Position numbers and translations under genes: made by a program. Below are positions 6,327-12,937 of a stretch of 12,937 bases of DNA, piece after piece; position 1 is the first letter of the stretch, and each line of letters starts with the position of its first letter. Below the pieces are notes generated by a model that was given only the letters and a program-made list of their open reading frames with translations, searched no databases and was not told the origin of the DNA. The stretch is from Candidatus Margulisiibacteriota bacterium (lineage in GTDB: Bacteria > Margulisbacteria > WOR-1 > XYC2-FULL-46-14 > JAHJBW01): positions 1-12,937 of the forward strand of contig JAHJBW010000140.1 of assembly GCA_018813405.1 (NCBI GenBank), given 5' to 3'.

Positions 6327-9143
6327 ATGACTTTTAACAAGATAACCATCAAAGGCGCCCGCGAGCATAATCTAAAGAACGTAAACCTGGAGATACCCAG
6401 GGGCCAGTTCGTGGTCTTTACCGGCATTTCCGGGTCTGGCAAGTCTTCTCTTGCGTTTGACACGATCTACGCGGAAGGACAAAGGCGTTATGTTGAGTCC
6501 CTTTCCGCTTACGCCCGCCAGTTCCTGGAACAGATGCAAAAGCCCGACGTGGACTATATCGAAGGGCTTTCTCCCGCCATTTCCATCGAGCAGAAATCTC
6601 CTTCCCGCAATCCCCGGTCTACCGTGGGGACCGTGACCGAGATATATGACTACCTTAGACTGCTCTATGCCAACATAGGCATACCGCACTGCCCGAAATG
6701 CGGACGGAAGATCGAGAGACAGACAGTACAGCAGATAGTTGACTCTCTCCTTGAACACCCCGCGGGACAGAAAATACAGATACTGGCCCCCGTCGTACGC
6801 GGCAGGAAAGGTGAATACAGGGACCTGCTGGCCGGCATGCAAAAAGATGGTTTTGTCAGGGCACGGATCGACAAAAAGATAATTGACCTTTCCGAACCCG
6901 TAAAACTGGACAAGAAGAAAAAGCATGATATAGATGTGGTCATCGACAGGCTGGTTATAAAGCCGGAGATTAAGAAACGCCTGACCGAATCGGTGGAGAC
7001 AGGGCTAAAGTACGGGGCGGGCTTGATCAAGGTGATTAAAGGGGAGGGCAAGTCCGCGAAAGAAGAAGTTTTCTCGGAAATGTTCTCGTGCCCGATCTGC
7101 CACATTAGCCTGGACGAAATAACGCCGCGCATTTTTTCCTTTAACAGCCCGTATGGCGCCTGCAAGGAATGCTCGGGACTGGGCAATAAGCTTGAATTTG
7201 ATCCCGATCTTATCGTTCCCGACAAGAACCTTAGCTTATCGGAAGGCGCCATCGCTCCCTGGGGTGAGGGGGCATCCTACTACCTTTCCAAGCTCGAGGC
7301 GCTGGGCGAAGTATATGGATTTGATCTTAATACGCCCCTGAAGGACCTGGACCAGAAGCAGATCAATGTTATCCTCTACGGCTCGGAAAAACCACTCAAG
7401 TTCAAATACGAGATGTCGCGCAGTTACTGGGAATACGAAGGACAGTTCGAAGGCGTGGTCAACAACCTGCGGCGCAGGTATCTTGAGACCAAGTCCGAGA
7501 ACGTGCGCTATTATCTTTACCGATACATGAGCTCTATTCCCTGCGCGGCATGCGGCGGCGCCAGATTAAGGCCCGAAACCCTGGCGGTAAAGATAGGCGG
7601 CAGGTCCATAGATATGGTGACCTCTCTTTCGGTAAAAGCGCTCATCGAGTTCCTAAACGGGCTCAAGCTTTCCGAGCGTGAGCAGAAAATATCCAAACAG
7701 ATATTGAAAGAGATAAACGAGCGCTTAAAATTCCTGCTTAATGTCGGGCTTGATTACGTGACTCTTGACCGCGAATCAAGCACCCTTTCGGGAGGCGAGG
7801 CGCAAAGGACGCGGCTGGCCACGCAGATCGGGTCGGGGCTGGTAGGAGTATTATACATTCTTGACGAACCTTCTATCGGCCTGCACCAGCGCGACAACGC
7901 ACGGCTGATAGATACCCTCAAAAACCTGCGCGACATGGGCAATACCGTGATAGTTGTCGAACACGACGAAGAGACCATGATGGCGGCGGACCACCTGGTG
8001 GACATTGGGCCGGGTGCCGGCATACACGGCGGAAAGATCGTGGCGCAGGGCTCGATCAAGGATATAGAAAAAGAACCGCGCTCTTTAACGGGCGCTTACC
8101 TTTCGGGCAAAAAGAGCATCGAGGTGCCTGCCGAAAGAGGTAAGGGTAACGGTGAGGCTATTCGCGTAGAAGGGGCCACTCTCCACAATTTAAAGAATAT
8201 TGATGTGGCTTTTCCATTAGGGAAGATGATAGCTGTTACTGGGGTTTCGGGGTCCGGCAAAAGTTCGCTGGTCGTGGACACGCTTTACAGGGCGCTGGCC
8301 AAGCATTTTTACCGGGCCATCGACAAGTCGGGCCCGTATAAAAAGATCACCGGACTGGAACATATTGACAAGGTTATCGAGATAGACCAAAAGCCCATCG
8401 GCCGCACACCACGCTCCAACCCGGCTACCTACACAGGCGTATTCACCCACATCCGCGACCTGTTTGCCATGACGCCCGAAGCCAGGATACGCGGCTATAA
8501 GGCTGGCCGTTTTTCTTTTAATGTGAAGGGCGGGCGCTGTGAGGCCTGCAACGGCGACGGGCTGGTAAAGATAGAGATGCACTTTTTACCCGATGTCTAT
8601 GTGCCCTGTGAAGTTTGCAAAGCGAAACGCTATAACCGCGAGACGCTTGAGGTATTGTACAAGGGCAAGAACATCTTTGAAGTGCTGGACATGACGGTAG
8701 AGGAATCTTACAAGCTTTTTGAGAACATCCCCCAGATAGAGCGACGGTTGCGTACACTGCTTGATGTTGGGCTTGGTTATGTCAAATTGGGGCAATCGGC
8801 TACCACGCTTTCGGGCGGAGAGGCGCAGAGGGTAAAGCTGGCCACCGAGCTTTCACTTCGCTCAACCGGCAGGACGCTATATCTGCTGGATGAACCGACC
8901 ACCGGCCTGCATTTTGAGGATATCAAGAACCTTCTGGCGGTACTGCATCGCCTGGTAGGAGGGGGAAATACCGTTATTGTCATAGAGCACAATCTGGACG
9001 TGATCAAGACCGCGGACCATATAATCGACCTGGGACCGGATGGGGGAGATGGCGGGGGCAGGATCGTCGCCGAAGGGACGCCGGAAGAAGTCGCTAAAAT
9101 AAAGGCCAGTTATACCGGCCAGTACCTCAGGAAGGTCTTATGA
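6327..9143 (+). CDS. uvrA: Excinuclease ABC subunit A
   Basis: The damage-recognition ATPase of nucleotide excision repair, which works with UvrB and UvrC in the cytosol. At 938 residues it is the normal length (E. coli 940). First ABC module: Walker A GISGSGKS (33-40), signature LSGGEAQR (487-494), Walker B ILDEP with D513/E514. Second module: Walker A GVSGSGKSS (639-647), signature LSGGEAQR (828-835), Walker B LLDEPTTG with D855/E856. Cysteine pairs: C122/C125; C255/C258 with C279/C282; and C738/C741 with C761/C764, the zinc finger needed for damage recognition. The ATG at 6327 starts the expected MTFNKITIKGAREHNLKN. The ribosome site is weak (AAAGGA 13 nt upstream). No promoter is obvious within the HEPN fragment, so it may be transcribed from the MNT promoter. 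It overlaps the next gene by ATGA. Confidence 0.98.
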   Translation: MTFNKITIKGAREHNLKNVNLEIPRGQFVVFTGISGSGKSSLAFDTIYAEGQRRYVESLSAYARQFLEQMQKPDVDYIEGLSPAISIEQKSPSRNPRSTVGTVTEIYDYLRLLYANIGIPHCPKCGRKIERQTVQQIVDSLLEHPAGQKIQILAPVVRGRKGEYRDLLAGMQKDGFVRARIDKKIIDLSEPVKLDKKKKHDIDVVIDRLVIKPEIKKRLTESVETGLKYGAGLIKVIKGEGKSAKEEVFSEMFSCPICHISLDEITPRIFSFNSPYGACKECSGLGNKLEFDPDLIVPDKNLSLSEGAIAPWGEGASYYLSKLEALGEVYGFDLNTPLKDLDQKQINVILYGSEKPLKFKYEMSRSYWEYEGQFEGVVNNLRRRYLETKSENVRYYLYRYMSSIPCAACGGARLRPETLAVKIGGRSIDMVTSLSVKALIEFLNGLKLSEREQKISKQILKEINERLKFLLNVGLDYVTLDRESSTLSGGEAQRTRLATQIGSGLVGVLYILDEPSIGLHQRDNARLIDTLKNLRDMGNTVIVVEHDEETMMAADHLVDIGPGAGIHGGKIVAQGSIKDIEKEPRSLTGAYLSGKKSIEVPAERGKGNGEAIRVEGATLHNLKNIDVAFPLGKMIAVTGVSGSGKSSLVVDTLYRALAKHFYRAIDKSGPYKKITGLEHIDKVIEIDQKPIGRTPRSNPATYTGVFTHIRDLFAMTPEARIRGYKAGRFSFNVKGGRCEACNGDGLVKIEMHFLPDVYVPCEVCKAKRYNRETLEVLYKGKNIFEVLDMTVEESYKLFENIPQIERRLRTLLDVGLGYVKLGQSATTLSGGEAQRVKLATELSLRSTGRTLYLLDEPTTGLHFEDIKNLLAVLHRLVGGGNTVIVIEHNLDVIKTADHIIDLGPDGGDGGGRIVAEGTPEEVAKIKASYTGQYLRKVL

Positions 9144-9724
9144 TGGAAGAGTTTGTTTTTAGAACGGTAGTGCTGGTACCTATCATCCTGATATGCGTGT
9201 CGATACACGAATACGCGCATGCCAAGGTGGCGGACATGCTTGGTGATCCCACGCCCAGGCAGGCGGGCAGGTTGACTCTTAATCCTATAAGCCATATCGA
9301 TCCCATCGGACTCATCATGCTGATCATCGCGCGCATTGGCTGGGCCAGGCCGGTGCCTGTGAACCCGTATAATTTCAAGAACCCGGAGTGGGGCATGACC
9401 ATGGTGGGGCTGGCTGGGCCGGTCTCCAACTTCTTTTTTGCCTGGGTACTGGCGGTGATATTCAGGTTCTTGCCCGGCTATAGTTCGATGGCCCACTATG
9501 TAATATATCAGGCCATCTTCATAAATTTGGCTTTGATGGTATTTAATCTGCTGCCCATCCCGCCGCTTGATGGCTCACGCATCTACACGCAATATCTTCC
9601 TTCGGAGTGGCAGTTCTTTTTGGAAAGGTACGGCTTTATTATACTGGTGGCGTTCATTATTTTGCCGCCAACGCAAATGCTGTTATTTACGGTGATACAG
9701 TTCTTTCTGAATCTCCTGCTTTAG
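9140..9724 (+). CDS. Site-2 protease-like M50 membrane metalloprotease
   Basis: A 194-residue integral membrane protein of the short site-2 protease (M50) group. The first membrane helix (about 7-28) holds SIHEYAHA, the HExxH zinc site (H23, E24, H27). The third ligand is D144 in NLLPIPPLDG. Other helices lie at about 56-68, 86-110, 120-140 and 165-193. PDZ or CBS domains are absent. Such proteases cut membrane-spanning segments, and related short forms are common next to housekeeping genes, but their substrates are mostly unknown. The start overlaps the uvrA stop as ATGA. An AGGAAGG site (9129-9135) fits either ATG 9140 or ATG 9143, the latter with better spacing, so the protein may start one residue later. 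Its 3' end overlaps bioF by 42 nt tail-to-tail. Confidence 0.93.
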   Translation: MMEEFVFRTVVLVPIILICVSIHEYAHAKVADMLGDPTPRQAGRLTLNPISHIDPIGLIMLIIARIGWARPVPVNPYNFKNPEWGMTMVGLAGPVSNFFFAWVLAVIFRFLPGYSSMAHYVIYQAIFINLALMVFNLLPIPPLDGSRIYTQYLPSEWQFFLERYGFIILVAFIILPPTQMLLFTVIQFFLNLLL

Positions 9725-10756
9725 TTTGTCCATCTGTTCTCTGGTGTGCGCGCTTGTAACTGTAAGCCTTAACCTTGCTGTATTCGCGGGTACGGTAGGG
9801 GGGCGGATGGCGGAGAGAAGTATCCCTTGCTTGAGAAGCCTTTTTGCGATCTTTACGGCTTTGCCGCTGTCGCCGACCATTATAGGCAATATCTGGCTTT
9901 CTGACTTCAGGCCCAGTCCTTCTTTCAGGTAATTGACGTTTGCCCATAACTTTTCCCGTATGCCTGGATTTTCTTCCACAACCTCCAGCGCGGCATAGGC
10001 TGTGGCGCAAACGTGCGGCGGCAGGGCAGTGGAGTAAATAAAACTTCTGGCCTTGTTGGCCAGGTAATCTATCAGCAGTTTTGGGCCGGCCACAAAGCCG
10101 CCCTGAGCTGCCAGGGCCTTGGACATAGTGCCCATCACGATGTCCACACCTGCCTTGTTCTCTTCTAATACCCCGGTTGCGTGCGCGTCGTCCACCATGC
10201 TCATTGCATTGTAGTGCTTTGCCAGAGAAACGATCTCCGCGATGGGCGCGATGTCGCCGTCCATGCTAAAGACGGTGTCTGTGACGATCAGTCTTTTGCC
10301 GAAACCTTTTGATCTTTCCAGTATTTTTTTAAGGGCTGTCATGTCTTTATGGCCGTAAACCTGCAGTTTGGCCTTTGAAAGCCGGCAGGCGTCAATTATA
10401 CTCGCATGATTTAAACGGTCAATAATTACCGTATCCTTTTCATTCAAAAGCGCTGTAATGGCGCCGACATTGGCCGCGTAGCCGCTTGAAAAGAGCAGGG
10501 CCGACTTTAATCTCTTATGCCGGGCAATTTTCTTTCTTAGCCTTTCGTGTTCTTCGCTGTGCCCCGAAATTAAAGGCGAGGCGCCGGACCCTGTGCCGTA
10601 TAGTTTTAGGGCATCGTGGGTCTTTTTGATGACGTAGGGGTGTTTTGTCAGGCCCAGGTAATCATTACTGCAAAAGACAAGAAGGTCCTTGCCCAAAGGG
10701 CGGAGAGTCCTTAAAAGACCTTCACCTTTAAGTTTGTCCAGCGTTTGTTTGTACAT
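9683..10756 (-). CDS. bioF: 8-amino-7-oxononanoate synthase
   Basis: A PLP enzyme that condenses pimeloyl-ACP/CoA with alanine, the first step of the common biotin ring pathway, in the cytosol. Motifs: SNDYLGL (30-36), GTGSGASPLISG (54-65), LNHAS (H117 stacking on PLP), VDDAHATG (D189, H192) and GTMSKALAAQGG, with K213 as the Schiff-base lysine. At 357 residues it is shorter than E. coli BioF (384), mainly at the N-terminus: 29 residues before SNDYLGL instead of about 45. The start is firm because an in-frame TAG directly precedes ATG 10756. AGGA stands four bases upstream. The gene overlaps the bioB end by 29 nt, indicating translational coupling. 2-Amino-3-ketobutyrate CoA ligase is a close relative, but the bioB neighbour favours BioF. 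Confidence 0.94.
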   Translation of the reverse strand: MYKQTLDKLKGEGLLRTLRPLGKDLLVFCSNDYLGLTKHPYVIKKTHDALKLYGTGSGASPLISGHSEEHERLRKKIARHKRLKSALLFSSGYAANVGAITALLNEKDTVIIDRLNHASIIDACRLSKAKLQVYGHKDMTALKKILERSKGFGKRLIVTDTVFSMDGDIAPIAEIVSLAKHYNAMSMVDDAHATGVLEENKAGVDIVMGTMSKALAAQGGFVAGPKLLIDYLANKARSFIYSTALPPHVCATAYAALEVVEENPGIREKLWANVNYLKEGLGLKSESQILPIMVGDSGKAVKIAKRLLKQGILLSAIRPPTVPANTARLRLTVTSAHTREQMDKLKQEIQKELYHRK

Positions 10757-11723
10757 CTAATCCTATAGATTGTATCATTTCCAGGTCTTTTTGTGCAGAC
10801 TGACCTTTAACAGTGAGGTAGTTGCCGATAAGGGTGACGTTTGCGCCGGCGATGAACATAAGGGGCTGGAGCTGTCCCAGGGATGACTCTCTTCCCCCAA
10901 AAAGTCCAATATCCTTGTCGGGAAGAACGAACCTGTAGGCGGCGATAAGCCTTAATACTTCGAATGGAGAGATGGCGTGATGATCTTTTGCTGCAGGGGT
11001 TCCGGCCACGGGATGCAGGATGTTTATAGGCACCTGGTCGACATCTAATTCCTTAAGCGTCATGGCCAGCTCTATTCTTTGCTCCAGAGATTCGCCAACG
11101 TTAAATATTCCCCCCGAGCAAACCTTTAGCCCCGCTTCTTTTGCCATTTTAACGGCCTTGATCCTGTCGTCGTACGAGTGGGTAGTGCAGATCTTTTCGA
11201 AATGGCTGCGCGAGGTCTCAAGGTTGTGGTGAAAGTTGCTGAGACCAGCTTCTTTCAGAATGTTGAGGTGTTCTTTCGATACCATGCCCAGGGAGACGCA
11301 GCGGTTGAGGCGGCTTTCACCCGCTATGCTTTTAAGGGCAGCCTGGAGCGTGTATATATCGCCGTCTCTGATGATGCCTTTCCCGGAGGTGACGATAGAA
11401 AAGCAGGTGGCGTTCATTTCTTTTTCTGCCTGGCGCGCGGCCTCAACGATCTGTTCGCTTTGCATAAGGGGATATATATCCACGCTGGTATTGTGATGGG
11501 CTGACTGGGCGCAAAAGCTGCAATTTTCAGAGCATTTGCCTGATCTGGCGTTCACTATGGCGCAAAGCTTGATCTGATTGCCCTTTTTTGCCCGGCGCAC
11601 CTTATTGGCCGCGGCAATAAGCTCAAACGTATCATCATCGGATGTCTTGATCAGCTCGAGGGCTTCTTCGGATGTGAGGTGTTTGCCCTTTATGACCGAT
11701 GTGGAAAGCCGAGAAAAATTCAT
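10728..11723 (-). CDS. bioB: Biotin synthase (possibly the anaerobic Type II class)
   Basis: A radical SAM enzyme that inserts sulfur into dethiobiotin, the last step of biotin synthesis. 331 residues. ARSGKCSENCSFCAQS carries the CxxxCxxC cluster (C64, C68, C71). Candidate auxiliary-cluster ligands aligned with E. coli C97, C128 and C188 are C107, C142 and C202. In E. coli the fourth ligand is Arg260. In the matching DIGLFGGRE segment only the arginine of GGRE is kept, and the arginine of E. coli VRLSAGR is a glycine here. There is also an extra cysteine, C54, in LCAIVNARSG, a feature I associate with clostridial BioBs. HHNLETS replaces the E. coli HNLDTS. ATG 11723 has no Shine-Dalgarno and lies six bases after an extended -10, so the mRNA is probably leaderless. 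It is first in the bioBF operon; bioA, bioD and pimelate genes are not in view. Confidence 0.96.
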   Translation of the reverse strand: MNFSRLSTSVIKGKHLTSEEALELIKTSDDDTFELIAAANKVRRAKKGNQIKLCAIVNARSGKCSENCSFCAQSAHHNTSVDIYPLMQSEQIVEAARQAEKEMNATCFSIVTSGKGIIRDGDIYTLQAALKSIAGESRLNRCVSLGMVSKEHLNILKEAGLSNFHHNLETSRSHFEKICTTHSYDDRIKAVKMAKEAGLKVCSGGIFNVGESLEQRIELAMTLKELDVDQVPINILHPVAGTPAAKDHHAISPFEVLRLIAAYRFVLPDKDIGLFGGRESSLGQLQPLMFIAGANVTLIGNYLTVKGQSAQKDLEMIQSIGLDVQTNAGQT

Positions 11724-11729
11724 GGTAAT

Positions 11730-11738
11730 ATTATAACA
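11730..11738 (-). promoter_or_regulatory. Extended -10 promoter of bioBF
   Basis: On the minus strand the sequence reads TGTTATAAT, then ATTACC, then the bioB ATG. The six-base gap places the transcript start on or beside the start codon. No consensus -35 exists at the usual distance, and no ribosome site precedes the ATG. Confidence 0.65.
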
Positions 11739-11741
11739 CAG

Positions 11742-11750
11742 TGTTATAAT
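11742..11750 (+). promoter_or_regulatory. Extended -10 promoter of the response regulator
   Basis: TGTTATAAT is the mirror arm of the bioB promoter. Transcription should start near 11757, giving a leader of about 16 nt that contains the AGGGGTG ribosome site. No -35 match is seen at the expected place. Confidence 0.62.
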
Positions 11751-11759
11751 ACCTTAAAC

Positions 11760-11766
11760 AGGGGTG
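11760..11766 (+). promoter_or_regulatory. Ribosome binding site that fixes the response-regulator start
   Basis: AGGGGTG ends six bases before ATG 11773. The in-frame GTG at 11764 lies inside this site, so it cannot be the start; the protein begins MADKQKP. Confidence 0.7.
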
Positions 11767-11772
11767 ATTTTT

Positions 11773-12240
11773 ATGGCTGACAAGCAAAAACCGATGGTAC
11801 TGGTTTGCGACGATGAAAAAGAAATAGTAGAGAGTATCGCGGGCACGCTGGAGGAAACCGGCAAATATAAGGTGCTAAAAGCCTTTTCCGGTGAAGAGGC
11901 CTTGAAGAAGATCGAAGAGCACAACAAAGGGGTCTTTAAGAAAGACAAGATCAAGCTTGTGCTTATGGACATACGCATGCCGGACATTGATGGCATAGAC
12001 ACCATGACCAAGATCCATGATATAGACAAGGATGTCCGCGCCCTTATGGTTACCGCCTATGATGAAGACAACTACTGGATAGACTCGGTCTTTCTTGGCT
12101 ACGCCATCGCGTATATTATCAAACCATTTAAAGAAAATCAGCTTCTGGAAAAGGTAGAAGATTATTTCCGGGGCAAGGCCAATGTCTTGAAGACGCAGGC
12201 CATGGCCGAGTTCATTAACAGGAAGAACGAAAGCATCTAG
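11773..12240 (+). CDS. Stand-alone receiver-domain response regulator
   Basis: A 155-residue CheY-like protein with a receiver domain only. Acidic pocket D13/D14 (VCDDEKE), phosphoacceptor D66 in LMDIRMPDIDG, switch threonine T94 (MVTAYD) and K118 in IIKPF are all present, so it should be phosphorylated. Two oddities: a basic insertion before strand 3 (HNKGVFKKDKIK, about 50-61), and LGYAIAYIIKPF in place of the usual GAxxYLxKPF, one residue longer. The last 20 or so residues (NVLKTQAMAEFINRKN) form a helical tail with no output domain. It is divergent from bioB and shares its promoter palindrome; its stop codon touches the stop of the convergent sigma54-type activator. No histidine kinase is in view. 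It may pass phosphate, or bind a partner, in a larger signalling network. Confidence 0.92.
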   Translation: MADKQKPMVLVCDDEKEIVESIAGTLEETGKYKVLKAFSGEEALKKIEEHNKGVFKKDKIKLVLMDIRMPDIDGIDTMTKIHDIDKDVRALMVTAYDEDNYWIDSVFLGYAIAYIIKPFKENQLLEKVEDYFRGKANVLKTQAMAEFINRKNESI

Positions 12241-12937
12241 CTATTCGATCCCCAGGTTGTTCATCTTATTGATAAGGGTGGTACGGTGCAATTTTAGGAG
12301 CTTGGCCGCTTCGGATTGGTTGCCATCGCATTGCGCTAACGCGTTCTTAATGTACCTTTTTTCAAAGTCGGCAATGGCATCGTTGAGCGAAAGCTGAAGT
12401 ATGTTCTTCTCGGCGTTCTCGAGAGGGATAAACTCGGATGTAATGACCTCGTTGTTCTTGCTCAGGGCCACCAGCCTTTCTATCATATTCTGCAGTTCCC
12501 TTACATTTCCGGGCCAGTGATAGTTCAGCAGAAGTTGAAGTGTTTTTTTGTCAACGCCCTTCACTGTCCTGTTAAGCGTTTGATCGTACTTCTTGATGAA
12601 ATGATCGATAAAGAGGGGAATGTCTTCTTTCCTTTCCCTGAGGGGGATAAGTTTTAACGGCATGACATTGAGCCTGTAAAAAAGATCTCCCCGGAATTCG
12701 TTCTTGTTGATGGCTTCCTGAATGAAAATATTGGTGGCCGAGATGACCCGGACATCCACTGAAATGGTCTTTGATCCGCCGACGCGTTCGAAGCTTTTTG
12801 ATTCGAGCACGCGCAGGAACTTTGATTGCATGCCGGGCGACATACAGCCGATCTCGTCCAGGAAAATAGTGCCGCCGTCGGCCAACTCGAACTTGCCGAT
12901 GCGCCTTTCAAGGGCTCCGGTAAAAGCGCCTCTTTCA
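12241..12937 (-). CDS. Sigma54-dependent NtrC/Fis-family activator, 5' end missing
   Basis: The C-terminal 231 residues of a bacterial enhancer-binding protein; the gene continues beyond the right edge, frame beginning at 12936. GAFTGA (12930-12913), the loop that contacts sigma54, is the third visible residue onward. GGTIFLDEIG is Walker B, followed by LLRVLE-type and VDVRVISATN sensor segments, FRGDLFYRLNVMPLKLIPLRERKEDI with the arginine fingers, and NYHWPGNVRELQN (sensor 2). The C-terminus carries a Fis-type helix-turn-helix (GNQSEAAKLLKLHRTTLINKM). Walker A and any N-terminal receiver lie outside the window. It would activate sigma54 promoters by ATP-driven remodelling. Its stop codon directly abuts that of the response regulator. 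Confidence 0.95.
   Translation of the reverse strand, partial: ERGAFTGALERRIGKFELADGGTIFLDEIGCMSPGMQSKFLRVLESKSFERVGGSKTISVDVRVISATNIFIQEAINKNEFRGDLFYRLNVMPLKLIPLRERKEDIPLFIDHFIKKYDQTLNRTVKGVDKKTLQLLLNYHWPGNVRELQNMIERLVALSKNNEVITSEFIPLENAEKNILQLSLNDAIADFEKRYIKNALAQCDGNQSEAAKLLKLHRTTLINKMNNLGIE

Larger units (their letters stand above)
11729..11751. repeat. 23-bp perfect palindrome with two divergent -10 elements
   Basis: Arms TATTATAACAC (11729-11739) and GTGTTATAATA (11741-11751) around a single A at 11740, with no mismatch over 11 bp per arm. Each arm holds TGTTATAAT on one strand, so the element serves bioB to the left and the response regulator to the right. It may also bind a dimeric regulator, but no regulator is identified. 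Confidence 0.85.

Noticed and set aside
11764..11772. GTG start for the response regulator
   Set aside because: The GTG is part of the AGGGGTG ribosome site that serves ATG 11773.

Overview
The window reads as ordinary, tightly packed bacterial chromosome with about half G+C. It carries housekeeping genes (queuosine, DNA replication, histidine, DNA repair, biotin) and signalling genes at the right edge. There are no tRNA or rRNA genes, insertion sequences, CRISPR arrays or phage genes. The lineage cannot be fixed from sequence alone. A DUF5679 zinc-ribbon gene next to dnaE, a BioB resembling those of obligate anaerobes and very short intergenic spaces would suit an uncultivated anaerobic lineage such as Margulisbacteria/Saganbacteria or Omnitrophota. 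That placement is a weak inference.

Layout from left to right. The 3' part of a queE-like radical SAM gene (plus strand) overlaps tail-to-tail with an unrecognised helical, cysteine-free 367-residue protein (minus strand). A plus-strand block follows: a 46-residue zinc ribbon (DUF5679), dnaE (Pol III alpha, complete, with PHP metal ligands intact and a clamp-binding QxxLF motif) and hisI. Then come an MNT nucleotidyltransferase and a truncated HEPN partner, a decayed toxin-antitoxin pair lying directly before uvrA. uvrA overlaps a site-2 protease-like membrane protease by 4 nt. The biotin genes bioB and bioF lie on the minus strand, overlap each other, and end inside the protease gene. Divergent from bioB is a stand-alone receiver-domain response regulator. 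It abuts the 3' end of a sigma54-type (NtrC/Fis) activator that runs off the right edge on the minus strand.

Two themes stand out. First, the credible promoters are all extended -10 elements (TGnTATAAT or one mismatch). For bioB and the MNT gene the -10 lies 6-7 nt before the ATG and there is no Shine-Dalgarno sequence, which predicts leaderless mRNAs; dnaE is similar with a 9-nt gap. The bioB and response-regulator promoters are two arms of one perfect 23-bp palindrome, so polymerase probably cannot occupy both at once. Second, all three tail-to-tail gene junctions overlap or abut (18, 42 and 0 nt), leaving no room for ordinary intrinsic terminators.

I did not find a clearly new multi-gene system. 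The best leads are the palindromic divergent promoter with leaderless bioB, a BioB that may belong to the anaerobic (4Fe-5S) class, the degraded MNT/HEPN pair, and the unrecognised 367-residue protein.
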